This document shows, piece by piece, positions 63,188 to 64,000 of a stretch of DNA of 64,000 nt (position 1 is its first letter; each line of letters starts with the position of its first letter). The notes under the pieces are model-generated. The model saw only the letters and a program-made list of their open reading frames with translations, was not told the DNA's origin and made no database searches. The DNA comes from Tolypothrix brevis GSE-NOS-MK-07-07A. GTDB lineage: Bacteria; Cyanobacteriota; Cyanobacteriia; Cyanobacteriales; Nostocaceae. A program made the position numbers and the translations under genes. The stretch spans positions 1-64,000 of the forward strand of contig JAHHIJ010000006.1 in the NCBI GenBank assembly GCA_019358985.1, given 5' to 3'.

Positions 63188-63358
63188 GTGGCAAAAATCA
63201 CTCTCGAAGTACCAGAAGAACTTTCGCAACAACAGCGACGGAATGAATTATTAAAAGAAATCGCCCAAGCAGAGAATGAATATTCTCAGGGTAATGTCCG
63301 ACGTGGTTCAGTGGCAGATTTAATGGCGGAGTTGGACAAAATTAAGTGCAATAATTAA
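63188..63358 (+). CDS. small antitoxin-like protein
   Basis: 56 residues starting at [23 protein letters not shown], then a helical part ending in [14 protein letters not shown]. The first strand-type segment ([10 protein letters not shown]) and size are those of ribbon-helix-helix antitoxins or small DNA-binding proteins. It stops 2 bases before the ATG of the isochorismatase-family gene, so the two may be cotranscribed. No toxin is beside it. Confidence 0.5.
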   Translation: MAKITLEVPEELSQQQRRNELLKEIAQAENEYSQGNVRRGSVADLMAELDKIKCNN

Positions 63359-63360
63359 TT

Positions 63361-64000
63361 ATGAATACCCAAATAATAAAACTCCCCATTCCCTCGCACT
63401 ATCACCCCGAAAAAGGGAGCGAAGTTTGGCGCGTACCTTATCAACAACGTGCAGCAGAAGCACAAACATGGGCAAAAGAACACAATATCAAACTCGCATC
63501 AACAGACAAAACCCGCATTTGTCTACTTTTAATTGATGTGCAAAATACCTTTTGTATTCCCGATTTTGAATTATTTGTAGGCGGAAAATCTGGTATTGGG
63601 GCAGTGGATGATAATCGGCGATTGTGTGAATTTATTTATCGCAACTTGGGCGTAATTACGACAATTATACCGACGATGGACACTCACACAGCCATGCAAA
63701 TTTTCCATCCTATTTTCTGGGTGAATGCCGCAGGTGAACATCCTACACCTGCGGCTTCTAGCATTACTCCAGCAGACATTGAAAAAGGAATTTGGAAAGT
63801 TAACCCCGCAGTTGCTTTTAGTCTAGGATATGATTATAAATTTTTAGAAAAACATGCTTACCATTATGTTAAACAATTAACTCAAAATGGCAAATATCCA
63901 CTAACAGTTTGGTTTTATCATTCTATGTTAGGTGGTATTGGTCATGCTTTGGTTTCATCTGTTGAGGAAGCGATATTTTTTCACTGCATTGCTCGTAATA
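63361..64000 (+). CDS. isochorismatase-family hydrolase (cut by window end)
   Basis: The first 213 residues are visible; the gene continues past the window. The start [20 protein letters not shown] leads to the family block [20 protein letters not shown] (Asp of the catalytic triad), [20 protein letters not shown] and [20 protein letters not shown]. The superfamily includes nicotinamidases; this long form is often found near NAD salvage genes in cyanobacteria (from memory). The catalytic Lys/Cys region should lie near or beyond the edge. Confidence 0.8.
   Translation, partial: MNTQIIKLPIPSHYHPEKGSEVWRVPYQQRAAEAQTWAKEHNIKLASTDKTRICLLLIDVQNTFCIPDFELFVGGKSGIGAVDDNRRLCEFIYRNLGVITTIIPTMDTHTAMQIFHPIFWVNAAGEHPTPAASSITPADIEKGIWKVNPAVAFSLGYDYKFLEKHAYHYVKQLTQNGKYPLTVWFYHSMLGGIGHALVSSVEEAIFFHCIARN

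Overview
The window comes from a filamentous, probably heterocyst-forming cyanobacterium (Nostocales type). The sequence shows photosystem genes (psbE-F-L-J, psbO, psaI, ycf48), cyanobacterial NDH-1 genes (ndhC-K-J), sigF, an FtsZ with a long N-terminal tail, a DnaX intein, many GCGATCGC (HIP1) octamers, and the short tandem and palindromic repeats typical of Nostoc-like genomes. Base composition is moderately AT-rich. No CRISPR array or tRNA was seen. The species cannot be named from the sequence alone.

Layout. 0-2 kb: 3' end of an rRNA operon (5S rRNA and terminator), a decayed IS5-type element, a gene fragment and a TPR gene. 2.6-9.4 kb: housekeeping genes (YajQ, MAPEG, a SLOG-fold protein, a BioD/DRTGG protein, EbsA) and a radical SAM gene overlapping a glycosyltransferase. 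9.5-12 kb: dnaX with an in-frame 162-residue mini-intein and several palindromic repeats that have become coding sequence. 12.2-17.1 kb: a paralogous pair, the second gene being a TPR-CHAT protease-like protein. 17.3-19.3 kb: an apparently intact IS200/IS605 element (tnpA/tnpB). 20-25 kb: ndhCKJ, then rubA-ycf48-psbEFLJ and psaI, the photosystem II assembly cluster. 28.8-35.7 kb: a four-gene operon encoding a vWA protein, a large tubulin/FtsZ-like GTPase, a MotA/TolQ-like channel with a long coiled coil, and a MotB/OmpA-like protein. 36-38.9 kb: a toxin-antitoxin pair, a lipoprotein operon and sigF. 39-42.6 kb: DUF4058, psbO and small genes. 42.6-49.4 kb: a 1713-residue STAND NTPase with 14 WD40 repeats and a neighbouring AAA-type NTPase. 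50-55 kb: ftsQ, ftsZ, gshB, grxC. 55-64 kb: a PEP-CTERM protein, hflX, a UPF0175/DUF3368 pair, a Z1 helicase with a small partner, and the start of an isochorismatase-family gene.

The most interesting items are: (1) the vWA/tubulin-like/MotA-like/MotB-like operon, which looks like an ion-driven stator coupled to a cytoskeletal GTPase and resembles ZorAB of the Zorya defence system only in its stator half; (2) two ORF-less, roughly 405-425-base structured elements in opposite orientation (21.8 and 41.3 kb) that resemble HEARO/IscB-type omega RNA, one abutting the rubA start codon exactly at an ATGA; (3) a DnaX mini-intein carrying a palindromic repeat where an endonuclease domain would sit, plus two more palindromes in the tau linker; (4) an hflX whose conserved N-terminus has no canonical start codon (AUA at the expected place); and (5) the linked conflict-type genes (CHAT, STAND-WD40, Z1, toxin-antitoxin).

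All family assignments come from reading motifs by eye, with no database search. Boundaries of repeats, RNAs and mobile elements are approximate unless a perfect inverted repeat is stated.
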